Positions 9,146 to 17,279 of a DNA stretch of 64,000 bases are shown here, one piece after another (position 1 is the first letter of the stretch; each line of letters begins with the position of its first letter). Origin of the DNA: Nitrospinota bacterium. Its GTDB lineage: Bacteria; Nitrospinota; Nitrospinia; Nitrospinales; VA-1. Position numbers and translations under genes: made by a program. The stretch spans positions 1 through 64,000 of the forward strand of contig JAQCGX010000001.1 in NCBI GenBank assembly GCA_027619975.1, written 5' to 3'. A model generated the notes under the pieces. It was given only the letters and a program-made list of their open reading frames with translations. It did no database searches and was not told the origin of the DNA.

Positions 9146-9163
9146 AAAATGATAATTATTGCG
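9146..9163 (+). promoter_or_regulatory. Fur-box-like site upstream of the TonB receptor
   Basis: The segment AAAATGATAATTATTGCG has a TGATAAT-T-ATT core that partly matches the Fur consensus (TGATAAT-n-ATTATCA), with a degraded right half. It lies 32 bases before the receptor start. This placement would fit metal-dependent repression. Confidence 0.4.
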
Positions 9164-9194
9164 CTCTGCAGTAATGGAAAGTTAGGAGAGTTTC

Positions 9195-11330
9195 ATGTTT
9201 TGCCTGAAAAAAGTATCTACCTGGTTGGTCTCGACTATTGTTTTGTTAAATTTTGTAATTGTTCAGCCTGTTTTGGCGGCTGAAAAAGATAACCAACAAG
9301 TATTGCCTGAAGTCGTCATAGAGGCCCCAAAGGCAAAATACAAAGAAACCACTGGAACATCCATTGGGACATTCGAGTCCACTGTTGGAACCTTGACAGT
9401 TCCAAGCAATTTGGAAGCCGCCAAAATTATCCAGCGCACCCCAGGCGGGGCGGCGGTGGTTGATAGTAAAGCCTTTGAAAATGACTTCAGTCAAAACTTT
9501 GAGGACACTCTTTCCTTTGTGCCCGGAGTCTACGCGACTAAACGCTTCGCAGAAGAGGTGCGTATTTCTATCCGAGGTTCTGGTCTTCAACGCAATTTTC
9601 ATCAGAAGGGGCTGGCGGCATTGCAGGATGGTGTCCCTTTTAACTCGGCGGATAGTAGCGGCGATTTTCAGGAAATCGACAACCTCACTCTGCAACGCAT
9701 AGAAGTCTATAAAGGCGGTAATGGTCTGCAATATGGCGGCACGACGATTGGCGGCGTTGTCAACATGATCTCCAAAACCGGCCAAAGTAACCCTGGCCAT
9801 CAACTTCGTCTTGAAGCGGGGTCGTTTGATACGTATCGCGGTAACATTCAATCCGGGTTTAAGTTTGATAATTCGAATTTATTTCTTAGTATCACCGGAC
9901 TCAAGAGTAACGGCTTCCGGGTGCATTCGGACCAGGAAAGTTACAAAATTAATTCAAACTATGGAATGAAGTTGTCAGAAAACGTTGAAACGCGTTTCTA
10001 TTTTACTGCAAACGCTATCGAACTTGAGTTGCCAGGAACGGTGACCCGGTCGGTTGCCTTAAACAATCCTGAAAATAGTACTGCTACTGTGAGCACCAGC
10101 AACCAACACCGCGATATCGTATCCTACCGGTTTTCCAATAAAACCACCTTCGATCTCGGTGATGGAAATAAATTGGATGTCGGCGCTTTCATCACGGACA
10201 AATCGTTGTTTCATCCGATCACTCCTTTTGTCGGGATTATCGATCAGGACAGCAACAGCTTTGGCGTGTTTGCGCAAGGTTCTGGAAAGTATGAGATCGG
10301 AAAATTTAAAAATACCTTTCGGACGGGTGTTACCACCCATGTGGGTATGACGGATGCGAAAGTCTTTTCCAATTTTGGTATTGGTGCACGAAGAGGAGCT
10401 TTAACTTCTGACACCGATCAAACGGCCTATAACGTGGTGGTGTTTGGAGAGAACCAGTTTTTTGTGACTCCTCAGTTGGCATTGATCGCCGGGGGCCAGG
10501 TTGTCTGGGCGCACCGAGATGTGTTCAATCATCTGACACCCAGTGAAACGGACAGCGATACCTACGAATCCTTCAATCCTCGCTTTGGTGTCCTGTATGA
10601 CCATTCCAAAACTGTACAGTTTTTCACTAATGTCACTAAAAGTTTTGAGCCGCCCGATTTCAGCGATTTAACGCAGGGAGGCACGGCGGGTTTTATCGAT
10701 CTGAATGCGCAAAAAGCCTGGACCGTTGAAGCAGGAACCCGCGGACAGCAGGGTATCTTCGATTGGGACTTAACCCTTTATCGCGCCTGGCTGAAGGATG
10801 AGATTTTAAGTTTCACCACAGGAGGCACGATTCCAGCCACTGGATTCAATGCGGAAGATACAATTCATCAGGGTATCGAAGCAGGCTTAGGAGTAGTGCT
10901 GGCTGAAAACCTGGTGTCGAGCGGGGATCGCCTGAAATTGAACAACGTCTATACCTACAGCGATTTTCGTTTTGTTGGGGATGCACAATTTGGCGACAAC
11001 ACCATTGCCGGTGTCCCGCCGCATGTCTTTCGGTCAGAGCTTCGGTATGACCACCGGGATGACTGGTTTTTAGCCTTGAATATGGATTATGTGAGTGAAG
11101 CGGATGTTACTTTTGACAACACGTTTTCAGCTCCCAGTTATACGTTGATGGGCTTTGGTGCCGGTTACGAGGTGACTAAAAACATCAGCACCTACGTTAC
11201 CGGGCGCAACCTGTTTGACACCGAGTATATTTCCAACTTTTCAACGGCAGTCACTGCGTCGGAGTCATCGGCCCTTTTCTATGCCGGCGACGGAAGAAGT
11301 TTTTATGGTGGTGTCACTATAAGGTTCTAA
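9195..11330 (+). CDS. TonB-dependent outer-membrane receptor
   Basis: This 711-residue protein has a signal peptide (residues 1-29, cleaved near VLAAEK). A TonB-box-like segment (LPEVVIEAP, about residues 37-45) comes next, then a plug domain containing VRISIRGSGLQ and GLQYGGTTIGGVVNMISK. A 22-strand-type beta-barrel ends in the terminal Phe motif VTIRF. The plug resembles receptors for ferric citrate-type siderophores, but the ligand is not established. It starts a cluster with ExbB, two ExbD and TonB, which would energise it. A Fur-like site lies just upstream, and a His-rich exported protein precedes it. Confidence 0.93.
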   Translation: MFCLKKVSTWLVSTIVLLNFVIVQPVLAAEKDNQQVLPEVVIEAPKAKYKETTGTSIGTFESTVGTLTVPSNLEAAKIIQRTPGGAAVVDSKAFENDFSQNFEDTLSFVPGVYATKRFAEEVRISIRGSGLQRNFHQKGLAALQDGVPFNSADSSGDFQEIDNLTLQRIEVYKGGNGLQYGGTTIGGVVNMISKTGQSNPGHQLRLEAGSFDTYRGNIQSGFKFDNSNLFLSITGLKSNGFRVHSDQESYKINSNYGMKLSENVETRFYFTANAIELELPGTVTRSVALNNPENSTATVSTSNQHRDIVSYRFSNKTTFDLGDGNKLDVGAFITDKSLFHPITPFVGIIDQDSNSFGVFAQGSGKYEIGKFKNTFRTGVTTHVGMTDAKVFSNFGIGARRGALTSDTDQTAYNVVVFGENQFFVTPQLALIAGGQVVWAHRDVFNHLTPSETDSDTYESFNPRFGVLYDHSKTVQFFTNVTKSFEPPDFSDLTQGGTAGFIDLNAQKAWTVEAGTRGQQGIFDWDLTLYRAWLKDEILSFTTGGTIPATGFNAEDTIHQGIEAGLGVVLAENLVSSGDRLKLNNVYTYSDFRFVGDAQFGDNTIAGVPPHVFRSELRYDHRDDWFLALNMDYVSEADVTFDNTFSAPSYTLMGFGAGYEVTKNISTYVTGRNLFDTEYISNFSTAVTASESSALFYAGDGRSFYGGVTIRF

Positions 11331-11357
11331 TCTGAATGATTTTTGAGGAATAAGGTC

Positions 11358-12647
11358 GTGATTATTAATAAAAATATTAATTTATGCTTTGCCCTTTCAC
11401 TGCTGGTTATCAATATTTCCTGCACAGGAAGTATTAAGAACTCACCCGATCAGGGGGCTTCCGGGACGCTGTCCCAAAGTCCTCTGGAAACAAGTGAGCG
11501 CCTGGTGGGTTGGGAGTCCCAACCTCAGGTGGTGGGTCATGGCAACGGACTTCAGCTCATGTTGAAAACCTCCGAAAGCATGAACTTTATTTATGCCGGG
11601 CATAAGGGCAGTGGTCAGGATCTCTTCTATTTGAGTTCTCACAATGTAGGGGACACGTTTTCGAAACCCTACACAATAAATACAGTTCCGGGAGAAGTCA
11701 GCGCCCATGGTGAGAACGGTCCTCTGCTAAGAAAGGGATCGGGGATTGAAATGTATGCGTTTTGGCAGGGAGGGCAAGATTTAAAGTTTGCTCGGTCGAT
11801 GAACTTTGGCCGCAGTTTCACACCTGCGATCAAAGTGAATGACGATGATGCCAAAGGCTACCATTCATTTCAAACCATGGAAGTCGCACCGGATGGAACC
11901 ATCTATGTCGCTTGGCTGGATGGCCGCGATAAGGAAACCAACCCTCCAGGGACCGGTTCCATTTATATTGCCAAATCAATCGATCAGGGGAAATCTTTCG
12001 GAAAGAATGTGAAAGTCTCTGGAGCGATTTGCCCCTGCTGCCGCCCGGCCATTGCTTTCGATGAATCGGGTAAAGTTTTTATTGCATGGCGACATGTTTA
12101 TGAGGGAGATAACCGGATCATCGTGGTGTCCACTTCCGAAGATAAAGGCGATACCTGGTCGGAGAAGGTCCGTGTGACAAAAGAGGGTTGGAAGATCAAT
12201 GGTTGCGCGCATTCTGGACCAGCAATGAAAGCCGTCAATGGAAAGTTATTCGTCGTTTGGTATAGCGGTGCGAATAACCAATCCAGTTTGCGCGGCGCCC
12301 TGTCATCAGATGGAGGAAAAAGTTTTGAGTATCTTGGAGAAATCCAGGGAAATGTACTCGATGCCAATCATCCAGATATTCAGATCATTGAGGATGAGGC
12401 CTGGGTTATTTTTCAAGGGCGAGAACCCAGTATTGACAATGGCTGGGGCAGTATCCGTCCCTGGCTCATGAAAATTTCTGCAACCGGGACGCCGTCTCAA
12501 CCTGAAAAGCTCCCTTCACTTGGTGACAGTGTCTCCTACCCGTTGCTATTTGCTGGTAGTGGTGGACGGGTGTATGCGACCTGGACGGAACTTGCCGAGG
12601 ATGGGCAGAAAGCTGTTCTTTGCCGGGGCAGGTTGACCAAAAGTTAA
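11358..12647 (+). CDS. Exported BNR/Asp-box beta-propeller protein (sialidase-like fold)
   Basis: This protein is about 429 residues. The GTG at 11358 is preferred over the TTG at 11343 because GAGG lies nine bases upstream of it. The hydrophobic N-terminus ends in NISCTGS and could be a weak lipoprotein signal. Repeated Asp-box motifs (S-D-G-G-K-S-F, SEDKGDTW, SIDQGKSF) indicate a six-bladed sialidase-like propeller. A distinctive GAICPCCRPAI motif and a further INGCAH motif suggest metal or heme binding. Enzymatic sialidase activity is doubtful, since the catalytic Arg triad is not evident. It is 27 bases after the receptor, so a joint operon and accessory role in uptake are likely. Confidence 0.75.
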   Translation: MIINKNINLCFALSLLVINISCTGSIKNSPDQGASGTLSQSPLETSERLVGWESQPQVVGHGNGLQLMLKTSESMNFIYAGHKGSGQDLFYLSSHNVGDTFSKPYTINTVPGEVSAHGENGPLLRKGSGIEMYAFWQGGQDLKFARSMNFGRSFTPAIKVNDDDAKGYHSFQTMEVAPDGTIYVAWLDGRDKETNPPGTGSIYIAKSIDQGKSFGKNVKVSGAICPCCRPAIAFDESGKVFIAWRHVYEGDNRIIVVSTSEDKGDTWSEKVRVTKEGWKINGCAHSGPAMKAVNGKLFVVWYSGANNQSSLRGALSSDGGKSFEYLGEIQGNVLDANHPDIQIIEDEAWVIFQGREPSIDNGWGSIRPWLMKISATGTPSQPEKLPSLGDSVSYPLLFAGSGGRVYATWTELAEDGQKAVLCRGRLTKS

Positions 12648-12661
12648 TCAAAAGAATTCCT

Positions 12662-12768
12662 CGTAGCTCTGCTACGGGGTTTCCTTTCACATTCCCCTCC
12701 TTTGCAAGGAGGGGTTAGGGGAGGTTATAAAAAAACTACCTTTAAATACCCCGCCCCTTGGGGCGGGG
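12662..12768. repeat. Cluster of three intergenic hairpins
   Basis: Three palindromes follow one another between the propeller gene and exbB: CGTAG/CTACG at 12662-12676, CCCCTCCTT/AAGGAGGGG at 12694-12714, and CCCCGCCCC-TT-GGGGCGGGG at 12749-12768. They could be a REP-like repeat, a transcript processing or stabilising site, or a weak terminator. No long T run follows any of them. Confidence 0.6.
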
Positions 12769-12843
12769 ATCATTTATTTGATTTAGTCAGGCACGGAAAT
12801 CATACATGTGTAGCTAAAAATATTTTTAATCAGGGAGTCCAAA

Positions 12844-13521
12844 ATGCTCGATTTTATTCAATCTACATTTGGTTTGGTAGGCAAGGGGGGATTCATCATG
12901 ATTCCCATCCTCGTATGCTCTGTCATTGCGCTGGCCATTGTTATCGAAAGATTATATTTCATTCGAACCACGCAGAAAGACCCTAAAGAAACTCTCAATC
13001 GCTTAAAAGAATCATTAAAAGGTAATAGGTTTTCTGAAGAATGGATGGATGAGAAAGACTCAGGAGATTCTATGAAGCGAATGATCGGCGAAGGATTGCG
13101 TCTGAAGGATCTGCCTAAGTGGCAGATGGAAGAGACGTTGTCGGAAGTCGGGCAGGAGGAAATCAACAAGCAAAATAGATACATCCGTGGCTTGGAAGTG
13201 ATCGCCAGTATCACACCACTCCTTGGTCTATTGGGCACTGTAATCGGGATGGTCCAGGCGTTTAGCAAGGTAGCAGAGCACAAAGGGATTGTTGACCCCA
13301 GTCTTCTGGCGGGTGGAATTTGGGAGGCGCTTCTCACCACCGCCGCAGGATTGTCTGTGGCTATTCCTACCATGATCATGCTTCATTATTTCACCCGCCG
13401 GACGGAAAACGTTGCCTTCAATCTGGAGAAATGCGGCCGCATCATGATTCACCACTTCTCTGATGAAAAGCCGGAGCAAAATTCAAAAAACGATTGGAGA
13501 GATGAATTGGTTGAAGCATGA
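12844..13521 (+). CDS. exbB: ExbB/TolQ/MotA family proton channel subunit
   Basis: This 225-residue protein has three membrane helices (about residues 15-38, 118-145 and 160-180) and the family signature ITPLLGLLGTVIGMVQAF followed by ALLTTAAGLSVAIP. It forms the inner-membrane proton channel that, with ExbD, drives TonB. Downstream lie two exbD genes and tonB, spaced 37, 6 and 18 bases. AGGGAG about eight bases before the ATG serves as ribosome binding site. Paired with the receptor gene, it belongs to a dedicated uptake system. Confidence 0.93.
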   Translation: MLDFIQSTFGLVGKGGFIMIPILVCSVIALAIVIERLYFIRTTQKDPKETLNRLKESLKGNRFSEEWMDEKDSGDSMKRMIGEGLRLKDLPKWQMEETLSEVGQEEINKQNRYIRGLEVIASITPLLGLLGTVIGMVQAFSKVAEHKGIVDPSLLAGGIWEALLTTAAGLSVAIPTMIMLHYFTRRTENVAFNLEKCGRIMIHHFSDEKPEQNSKNDWRDELVEA

Positions 13522-13558
13522 CTGCTTGTAAAATACTTAATTTATTTGGCCGCTCAAA

Positions 13559-13945
13559 ATGCAATTGATGAAGAAAACAAAAAAACGATTTCGATTAGAC
13601 ATCACCCCATTGATAGATGTGGTGTTTCTACTTTTAATTTTTTTCATGCTGACCTTTTCTGTCCAGGGGCAAGGCATTGATATAAATTTGCCGGGTGAAA
13701 ACTCTGAGGTCGGGATTTTGGAAACCCCATTGACTTTAAGAGTTAATGAGGAAGGTTTAGTCCGTATCAATGATGAAAAAATTGATTTCGACTTCCTGGT
13801 ACCCGAACTGGAAGGAAAATTTAATTCCAGAAAAGATAAAAGCCTGGTTGTGGATATTCATAAAAAAGTTAAATACGACACGTTTGTTCGCGTTCTGGAT
13901 TTAGCTAAAAAAGCGGGTGCGGAAAATTTTTCCATTATTCGGTAA
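13559..13945 (+). CDS. exbD: ExbD/TolR family protein, first copy
   Basis: This 128-residue protein has a short basic N-terminus, one membrane helix (IDVVFLLLIFFMLTF, about residues 19-36) with the essential Asp in TPLID, and a periplasmic domain. The ATG at 13559 is followed by a second in-frame ATG at 13568, either of which may start translation. It works with ExbB to couple proton flow to TonB. A second ExbD follows only six bases later. Confidence 0.92.
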   Translation: MQLMKKTKKRFRLDITPLIDVVFLLLIFFMLTFSVQGQGIDINLPGENSEVGILETPLTLRVNEEGLVRINDEKIDFDFLVPELEGKFNSRKDKSLVVDIHKKVKYDTFVRVLDLAKKAGAENFSIIR

Positions 13946-13951
13946 GAAAAC

Positions 13952-14362
13952 ATGATTAAGTTGCGAAAAGATACAAAGGACAAGGAATTTTTCACGCTCG
14001 ATCTGGCTCCCATGATCAATATTGTTTTTCTTTTATTGATTTTCTTTCTGTTGACCTCGACCGCCATCAAACAGGGCGACGCCATCGATTTGCCTGATGC
14101 GGAAACTTCTAAAAAAAACGAGACGGAAAATATTGTTGTCAGCGTCAGCTACGATCACAAACTGCAATTGGATCGACAGGAAATCCAAAAGGAAAATTTA
14201 AAGAATTTATTGAGTGAAAAATTGACGGGGCATGAAAACAAGGTGGTGGTCATTGAAGGTGATAAGAAAATTGAGTTCGCATTGTTTGGCGAGATCATTG
14301 ACATTGCAAGGCAGGCAGGTGCGACGGACTTCATCCTCGCCACCGAACCGACCAATTTGTAA
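13952..14362 (+). CDS. exbD: ExbD/TolR family protein, second copy
   Basis: This 136-residue ExbD paralogue has the membrane helix with LDLAPMINIVFLLLIFFLL. The usual Asp in the helix (TPLID in the first copy) is Asn here (APMIN), so this copy may lack the proton-carrying residue and act as a structural partner. Two ExbD subunits in one operon are known from other TonB systems. It is closely spaced to its neighbours, six bases after exbD1 and 18 before tonB. Confidence 0.9.
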   Translation: MIKLRKDTKDKEFFTLDLAPMINIVFLLLIFFLLTSTAIKQGDAIDLPDAETSKKNETENIVVSVSYDHKLQLDRQEIQKENLKNLLSEKLTGHENKVVVIEGDKKIEFALFGEIIDIARQAGATDFILATEPTNL

Positions 14363-14380
14363 ATTTGACAGGAAAATAAA

Positions 14381-15640
14381 ATGAAAATGTTTTTTTCTTT
14401 TAAAACTCCCATAGGGTATGCAATAGCAGGATCATTTTTTCTGCATATTATTTTGGTCTCGATATACGGAACCCTCCTAGCCTCAGGAAACGTGCCACCT
14501 CCACCACCCCTTAAAAAATTTAAAATTGAAATGGTGTCAAAGAAGCCTGATCCGATTCAAAAGGTTGCGGTCAAGGAAAAGAAAATAAATGATTCGAAAC
14601 AGATCACTCCCATAAAAATAACGCAGCCTCACCCTGCATACTCGGCGCAAAAAATCAGAAAAAAGGAGATTGCACTGCAGCCTGTGTCCCGCATGGTTCC
14701 AGCGAAACCAAAAATGGTTGAGGAAATCAAAGCTAATCTCTCACAAAAATCGTTCCAAATGGCCAAGGCCGATATTTCTGCAAATACGGTGGTCCCAAGA
14801 CCGCGTACGATTGAAAAATTATTTGCTGGAGAAAGTATCGCCTCAAAGGTTCAACGATCAGCGACAGGAATAGCAAAGTCGGCAGATATTTCACCGTTGC
14901 CAAGACCGGTGAAAAACGTTCGCATTTTTTCTAAAGTTTCCGGGAAAGAAACAAGTTTTCATGCGAGCGCTGCCGGCTTTGATCCTTCTGGGCTACAATC
15001 CAGATCTATTTCGGTAGCCAGTTTTTCCTCCGAGAGAGCGGATCAAAATAGGGCTGTGGAATTTAAAAGAGGTTTCTCATCCCGCTCCATCTCCTCTACA
15101 CAAGCGGTGATACGTCCTTCTGCTCCCGAATTCGAATCGGTGACAACACCTGATAGGGCCACTACATTTTATGAGGCAAAAACCCGTACCGTATCAACGC
15201 TTCCTTCGGCGAAGGTCTTAAGCGTCGCTCCGTCATCAAGCAGTACCATTGGAAGCAACAGGAGGGCGGAATTCGTTCAAAAGGGAGAATTAGTCGCGGC
15301 GGTAACTTTTTCCAGCCCACGTCCTGTGCCAGAGATTGTCGACCCGAGGGTTTTAGATGGTTATCTGGGGACATTGCAAGCTTTGATAGCATCCGCCAAG
15401 AAATATCCAGAATCCGCACGCAAATCGGGGCAAGAGGGTAAAGTGACCGTGCAATTTACGGTGATGCAAAATGGGAACGTGAAAAATATCCAATTGGTAT
15501 CTAAAACCAACTACCGCGTCTTGAATGAAGAAGCTATCGAAGCGGTGAAGCGGGCGGCTCCGTTTTCGGGTTTTCCAGATGAAATAGACAAGCCTTTTCT
15601 AGATATTATTTTGCCATTCAGATTCAAATTGAATGAATGA
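14381..15640 (+). CDS. tonB: TonB family energy-transducing protein
   Basis: This 419-residue protein has an N-terminal membrane anchor (about residues 9-32) followed by PPPPPLKKFK. A long, basic Ser/Pro/Lys-rich periplasmic spacer makes up about residues 45-320. The C-terminal TonB domain (about 330-419) contains YPESARKSGQEGKVTVQFTV and the ending AAPFSGFPDEIDKPFLDIILPFRF. The spacer is longer than in the classical 240-residue E. coli TonB, perhaps to span a wider periplasm. It energises the receptor encoded at 9195. Confidence 0.92.
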   Translation: MKMFFSFKTPIGYAIAGSFFLHIILVSIYGTLLASGNVPPPPPLKKFKIEMVSKKPDPIQKVAVKEKKINDSKQITPIKITQPHPAYSAQKIRKKEIALQPVSRMVPAKPKMVEEIKANLSQKSFQMAKADISANTVVPRPRTIEKLFAGESIASKVQRSATGIAKSADISPLPRPVKNVRIFSKVSGKETSFHASAAGFDPSGLQSRSISVASFSSERADQNRAVEFKRGFSSRSISSTQAVIRPSAPEFESVTTPDRATTFYEAKTRTVSTLPSAKVLSVAPSSSSTIGSNRRAEFVQKGELVAAVTFSSPRPVPEIVDPRVLDGYLGTLQALIASAKKYPESARKSGQEGKVTVQFTVMQNGNVKNIQLVSKTNYRVLNEEAIEAVKRAAPFSGFPDEIDKPFLDIILPFRFKLNE

Positions 15641-15685
15641 TTAGAGCTTTGATAAAATTTCAACACCCAACTTCAGGATTTCAAA

Positions 15686-16441
15686 ATGTCAAAAGATAAA
15701 AGAGTAAGTTCAAAATTAAAAAAACTCATTTCTGGTTTAGTTGTTTGCAATTTCCTGGTGGTTGCTTCCCCAGGCTGGGCCGAAGTCAACGAAATCGATT
15801 CCGATTTTGACGGAAAAATTGATCAATGGCAGCATGTTTCAGAGAATGGAATTGTTGAAAAAATTGAGCACGATTCCAACGCAGATGGCAAAGTAGATCA
15901 AGTCGATTTTTATGGGAAAAATAAGAAGGTGATTCGGGTGGAGTTTGACCGAAACAGCGACGGGAAAATGGATCATCACCAGATTTATTCTGATCAAGGA
16001 AAATTGATTCGAGTAGAGAAATCCAGCAAGTTTAACGATTTGTTCGACTGGACGGAAATTTATGGAACCAATGAGAAGCTGGTCAAAGTGGAAATCGATC
16101 AGGATCAGAATAATAAATTGGATACCTGGCAGTTTTACGACGAACAGGAAAAATTAATTAAGGTGGAAAGGGACACCACAGATAATGGCAAGGTGGATCA
16201 GTGGAGTGTATTTTCCTCCGGGGATATTCTGGAGCATTCGGCGTTTGATACCACAGGCGACGGAAAACCCGACCAGTGGCAATATTTAGATCCATCCAAA
16301 AACCTGACCAGGGTCGAGTACGACACCAATCAAGATGGCAAGGCCGACCGTTGGGAGCATTTTAATTCTTCCGGGAAGTTGGCCAGGGTGGAACTCGATA
16401 GAAACTTCGACGGCAAAGTGGACATGACACAAAAGAAATAA
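15686..16441 (+). CDS. Exported Asp-rich tandem-repeat protein, possible calcium binder
   Basis: This 251-residue protein has an N-terminal signal peptide (LISGLVVCNFLVVASPGWAE). The mature part is built of about seven repeats of some 26-33 residues of the form VE-D-N-DGK-D-W-xY-x-GKL. The D-x-D/N-x-DGK-x-D loops resemble EF-hand or dockerin calcium loops. Proteins of this repeat type are usually secreted or periplasmic. It is the last gene of the TonB-locus direction, 45 bases after tonB, so co-transcription is plausible. Its function is not known. Confidence 0.7.
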   Translation: MSKDKRVSSKLKKLISGLVVCNFLVVASPGWAEVNEIDSDFDGKIDQWQHVSENGIVEKIEHDSNADGKVDQVDFYGKNKKVIRVEFDRNSDGKMDHHQIYSDQGKLIRVEKSSKFNDLFDWTEIYGTNEKLVKVEIDQDQNNKLDTWQFYDEQEKLIKVERDTTDNGKVDQWSVFSSGDILEHSAFDTTGDGKPDQWQYLDPSKNLTRVEYDTNQDGKADRWEHFNSSGKLARVELDRNFDGKVDMTQKK

Positions 16442-16528
16442 TTTTTTCAATTTGTGCATGGCTACTTTTAAAAGTATGAATACGGCTTCAATAATCATTA
16501 TTAATAATGAAGCGGACAATCAGACCTC

Positions 16529-16696
16529 ATGAAAAAAAATAAAAAACAATTAAAAACCAAAGCTGAACTGGAGGCAGAAGTAGCTGCGCAACAAATCCAA
16601 TCCAAAAGGTATCACGAGAAAGTTAAGGACTCTGTCAAAGTTTACAAAAGGCAGGGTATCAAAAGGAAAGCTGAGGAAGAGATAGAGTCAGACTGA
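16529..16696 (+). CDS. Small highly charged protein, hypothetical
   Basis: An ATG at 16529 opens a 55-residue frame that is very rich in Lys and Glu and should form a long charged helix (KAELEAEVAAQQIQSKR). I do not recognise it. It ends 15 bases before the convergent end of the next gene. It resembles other small charged proteins in the window, which are short enough to be missed by gene finders. Confidence 0.5.
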   Translation: MKKNKKQLKTKAELEAEVAAQQIQSKRYHEKVKDSVKVYKRQGIKRKAEEEIESD

Positions 16697-16711
16697 TTGC
16701 CTTCCCTCCGG

Positions 16712-16990
16712 CTAACAACCGGGTTCAAGTTTTGTTTCCCGCCAGTCATCGTATATTTCTATACAGTCCGGGATTTGGGGGAAGGAAGGGTCCTGGTCAA
16801 GGATCAATTCACCATATTTGTCCCGGAAGGTGATCAGTTCATCCAGCAAATTTATGTTGATAACCCAAACCTCACAAGCTTTTAGCGAACTCTCGATGGT
16901 CATCTCCTGTGTTATCTTTAAAACCGCTTCGTCGCAAGGCTTTTTGGGAGATCCGCGTAAGCTTGTTCTCTCAACTCGAAACTCTGGCAT
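16712..16990 (-). CDS. Small conserved hypothetical protein, paralogue A
   Basis: This 92-residue acidic protein is of unknown function and starts at MPEFRVERTSLRG. It is closely related to the protein encoded at 18519-18806. The last third (about 39 residues, from DELITFRDKYGEL to the DDWRET motif) is encoded by a 117-bp segment identical in the two genes, while the first half has diverged. AGGA lies about six bases before its ATG. It is convergent with 16529 and upstream of, and divergent from, the carrier-protein ligase at 17280. It ends in TAG. Confidence 0.65.
   Translation of the reverse strand: MPEFRVERTSLRGSPKKPCDEAVLKITQEMTIESSLKACEVWVININLLDELITFRDKYGELILDQDPSFPQIPDCIEIYDDWRETKLEPGC
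16729..16845. repeat. 117-bp perfect direct repeat, copy 1 (copy 2 at 18545-18661)
   Basis: Reading base by base, 16729-16845 and 18545-18661 are identical over 117 bases and in the same orientation. The repeat encodes the C-terminal part of the two paralogous small proteins. Sequence on either side is similar but diverged, which points to gene conversion or strong selection. Confidence 0.9.
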
Positions 16991-17279
16991 AAGTCCTGTT
17001 CAACGGAAATTTTCCGAAAAGATTCTATTAGATATCAATTTGAATTTATATGGATTTTGTCATTTTAGACTCACTCTGTCAACCGAGTCTTCTAGGTCAA
17101 CCGGTTCAGGTAGCGCCCAGGGTCTTGGCTATCGAAAGAAATAAGGTCGCTTAACTTGAACTTGAAAAGTATTTATGGAAGGACTATAACCCAAACGTAT
17201 AGCTTGCTATATTCCAACTTTGCTCCAAATACATTTGACGACTTAAAAAATACAAAAGTGACTCGCTCCAACTGCGCTT

